From NCBI GenBank assembly GCA_025458585.1, contig JALOSD010000077.1:1-25246 (forward strand): 25,246 bases of DNA, written 5' to 3'. The stretch comes from Burkholderiaceae bacterium. Lineage in GTDB: Bacteria > Pseudomonadota > Gammaproteobacteria > Burkholderiales > Burkholderiaceae_C. Within the stretch, counting starts at the first letter, position 1. The number at the start of each line of letters is the position of its first letter. A program made the translations under genes and the position numbers. The notes under the pieces were generated by a model. The model was given only the letters and a program-made list of their open reading frames with translations. It ran no database searches and was not told the DNA's origin. This document shows positions 23,715 through 25,246 of the stretch, in pieces.

Positions 23715-25199
23715 ATGGACATGCCGGCCCACCCCCGACCCGCGGCGCCGCCGCTGCGTCGCTACGACGAACTGCCGGGGCCGCGCCAGCTGCCGGTGTT
23801 CGGCAACCTGCTGCAGATCGACTCGACGCGGCTGCACCTGCAGCTGGAGCAGTGGTGCGAGGAGTTCGGCCCGGTCTTCAGGCTGCGCCTGGGATCGCGG
23901 CGCGCCATCGTCGTCGGCGACCACGAGCTCATCGCCGCCGCGCTGCGCGACCGCCCCGACGGCTTCCGCCGCTCGCTCAAGTTCGAGCAGGTCTGGACCG
24001 AGATGGGCATGCCCATCGGCGTCTTCGGCGCCAGCGGCGAGACTTGGCGCCGCCAGCGCCGCATGGTGATGGCCGGCTTCGACCCGGCGCACGTCAAGCA
24101 GTACTTCCCGTCGCTGCAGCGCGTGGCGCAGCGGCTGGTGTCGCGCTGGCAGCAGGCGGCGCGCGAGGGCACGGCGATCGACCTGCAGGCCGACCTGATG
24201 CGCTACACCGTGGACGCGATCGCCGGCCTCGCCTTCGGCGCCGAGGTCGACACGCTGGCGTCCGACGACGACGTGATCCAGAACCACCTCAACCGCATCT
24301 TTCCGGCGCTGTTCAAGCGCATCTTCGCGCCGCTGCCCACGTGGCGCTGGTGGCCCTCGACCGACGACCGCGCGCTCGTGCGCAGCGTCGCCGAGGTCAA
24401 CGCCGCGGTCGAGGGCTTCATCGCCCAGGCGCGCGCAAGGCTGCAGGCCGACGCGTCGCTGCGCGAACACCCGCGCAACCTGCTCGAAGCCATGCTGGTG
24501 GCCGCCGACGAGCCTGGCAGCGGCATCGACGACCAGCAGGTCGCCGGCAACGTGCTGACGATGCTGCTCGCCGGCGAGGACACCACCGCGAACACGCTGG
24601 CCTGGACGATCCACCTGCTGTGGCGCCACCCCGAGGCGCTGGCGCGCGCCACCGACGAAGTGCGCCGCGTCTGCGGCAACGGCCGTGCGCCGACGCTGGA
24701 GCAGATCGCGCAGCTCGACTTCGTCGAGGCCTGCTGCCACGAGGCGATGCGCCTGAAGCCGGTGGCGCCGCAGAACACGATGCAGGCGCTGCGCGAGACG
24801 ACGCTCGGCGACGTGCACGTCCCCGAGGGCATGGTCGTCATCGCGGTGATGCGCCGCGACGCCACCAGCGAGCAGCACATGCCGCATCCGGCCGCCTTCG
24901 ACCCCGATCGCTGGCTCGGCGACGGCGGCCCGTCGCACGCCGCCAGCGCCGCCAAGCGCATCTCGATGCCCTTCGGCGCCGGCCCGCGCATCTGCCCCGG
25001 CCGCTACCTGGCGCTGCTCGAGATGAAGATGGCCATGGCCGCGCTGCTCGGCGGCTTCGATCTCGAGTCGGTGGGCACGGCCGACGGCCAGGAGCCACGA
25101 GAACGGCTGCAGCTCGTGATGGCACCGGTGGGGCTGACGATGCGGCTGCGCGAGCGCGCCGACCGCGGCGTCGCCGAAGGCGCCACCATCCCCGCCTGA
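23715..25199 (+). CDS. Cytochrome P450 monooxygenase
   Basis: This complete P450 has 494 residues. The proline-rich start is LPGPRQLPVFGNLLQID, and the C-helix motif is WRRQRRMVMAGFDP. The I-helix oxygen-activation motif is AGEDTT (286-291), the K-helix ExxR is Glu343-Ala-Met-Arg346 and the heme loop is FGAGPRICPGR with Cys427 as the iron ligand. There is no membrane anchor and no fused reductase, so it needs separate redox partners, and none lie in the window. The length and the PERF-like AFDPDRW suggest a CYP4/CYP102-like fold that may act on fatty acids or terpenoids; the substrate cannot be inferred. AAGGAG precedes the ATG. It follows the VWA gene by 137 bases and ends 47 bases before the window edge. 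Confidence 0.93.
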   Translation: MDMPAHPRPAAPPLRRYDELPGPRQLPVFGNLLQIDSTRLHLQLEQWCEEFGPVFRLRLGSRRAIVVGDHELIAAALRDRPDGFRRSLKFEQVWTEMGMPIGVFGASGETWRRQRRMVMAGFDPAHVKQYFPSLQRVAQRLVSRWQQAAREGTAIDLQADLMRYTVDAIAGLAFGAEVDTLASDDDVIQNHLNRIFPALFKRIFAPLPTWRWWPSTDDRALVRSVAEVNAAVEGFIAQARARLQADASLREHPRNLLEAMLVAADEPGSGIDDQQVAGNVLTMLLAGEDTTANTLAWTIHLLWRHPEALARATDEVRRVCGNGRAPTLEQIAQLDFVEACCHEAMRLKPVAPQNTMQALRETTLGDVHVPEGMVVIAVMRRDATSEQHMPHPAAFDPDRWLGDGGPSHAASAAKRISMPFGAGPRICPGRYLALLEMKMAMAALLGGFDLESVGTADGQEPRERLQLVMAPVGLTMRLRERADRGVAEGATIPA

Positions 25200-25246
25200 G
25201 CGCGGGAACGGCAGGACCCGGCGGCCGGGCCGAGGGCAGCAACTGC

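Noticed and set aside
25200..25246. Possible terminator after the P450 (CCCGG-CGG-CCGGG at 25217-25229)
   Set aside because: Short stem, no U-run and cut close to the window end; not distinguishable from background GC.
1..25246. Search for CRISPR arrays, IS-element ends, rRNA and riboswitches
   Set aside because: No regularly spaced repeats, no transposase motifs and no conserved RNA elements were seen apart from the tRNA-Lys fragment.

Overview
The window is very GC-rich, densely packed bacterial DNA. Gene content and protein sequence point to a betaproteobacterium of the order Burkholderiales, probably the Rubrivivax/Leptothrix/Ideonella neighbourhood. This placement is inferred from the tolB-pal-cpoB, msbA and tcdA genes and from overall style, not from a marker-gene tree.

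Left end (1-800): the N-terminal two thirds of a tyrosine recombinase (minus strand, running off the window edge) lies just downstream of the 3' 64 nt of a tRNA-Lys(TTT) gene whose 5' acceptor strand is missing. This looks like the end of an integrated element at a tRNA attachment site. Next comes a minus-strand housekeeping run (801-5349): tolB, pal, cpoB, a YeeE/YedE sulfur-compound transporter with a short N-terminus, and tcdA. tolQ, tolR and tolA are not beside tolB; instead tolB is divergent from msbA. msbA (5496-7226) is followed by a peroxidase-related AhpD-fold protein and a YegS-like lipid kinase.

Centre (8877-19167): a ureide/nitrogen-scavenging island. It holds an Asp/Glu/hydantoin-type racemase and, divergent from it, a Dpp-type ABC transporter (binding protein, two permeases, two ATPases) with a co-transcribed amidase-signature hydrolase. 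Convergent to these are allA (ureidoglycolate lyase) and an M20 allantoate/N-carbamoyl amidohydrolase, and divergent from that a GntR/FCD regulator. The intergenic region before the transporter carries a near-perfect sigma-54 -24/-12 promoter (9726-9741). Its -12 box overlaps one of two copies of TTTGCATACAA, a plausible GntR operator. This layout suggests nitrogen-limitation control combined with substrate control. The transporter's binding-protein gene is broken by an internal deletion and frameshift at about 10135.

Right end (19383-25199): a GMC flavoprotein oxidoreductase, a GDSL/SGNH esterase lipoprotein that is also broken by an internal deletion and frameshift, a double-cupin ChrR-like protein, a BatA-like membrane VWA protein and a complete cytochrome P450.

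A recurring theme is the missing block: tRNA-Lys 5' end, binding protein, SGNH esterase and possibly the YeeE N-terminus. These may be true gene decay or small deletions in the assembly, and reads would separate the two. No gap longer than 300 bases lacks a gene; the longest non-coding stretches are 9630-9850, 19168-19382 and 22335-22533. I found no CRISPR array, IS element, rRNA or complete tRNA.
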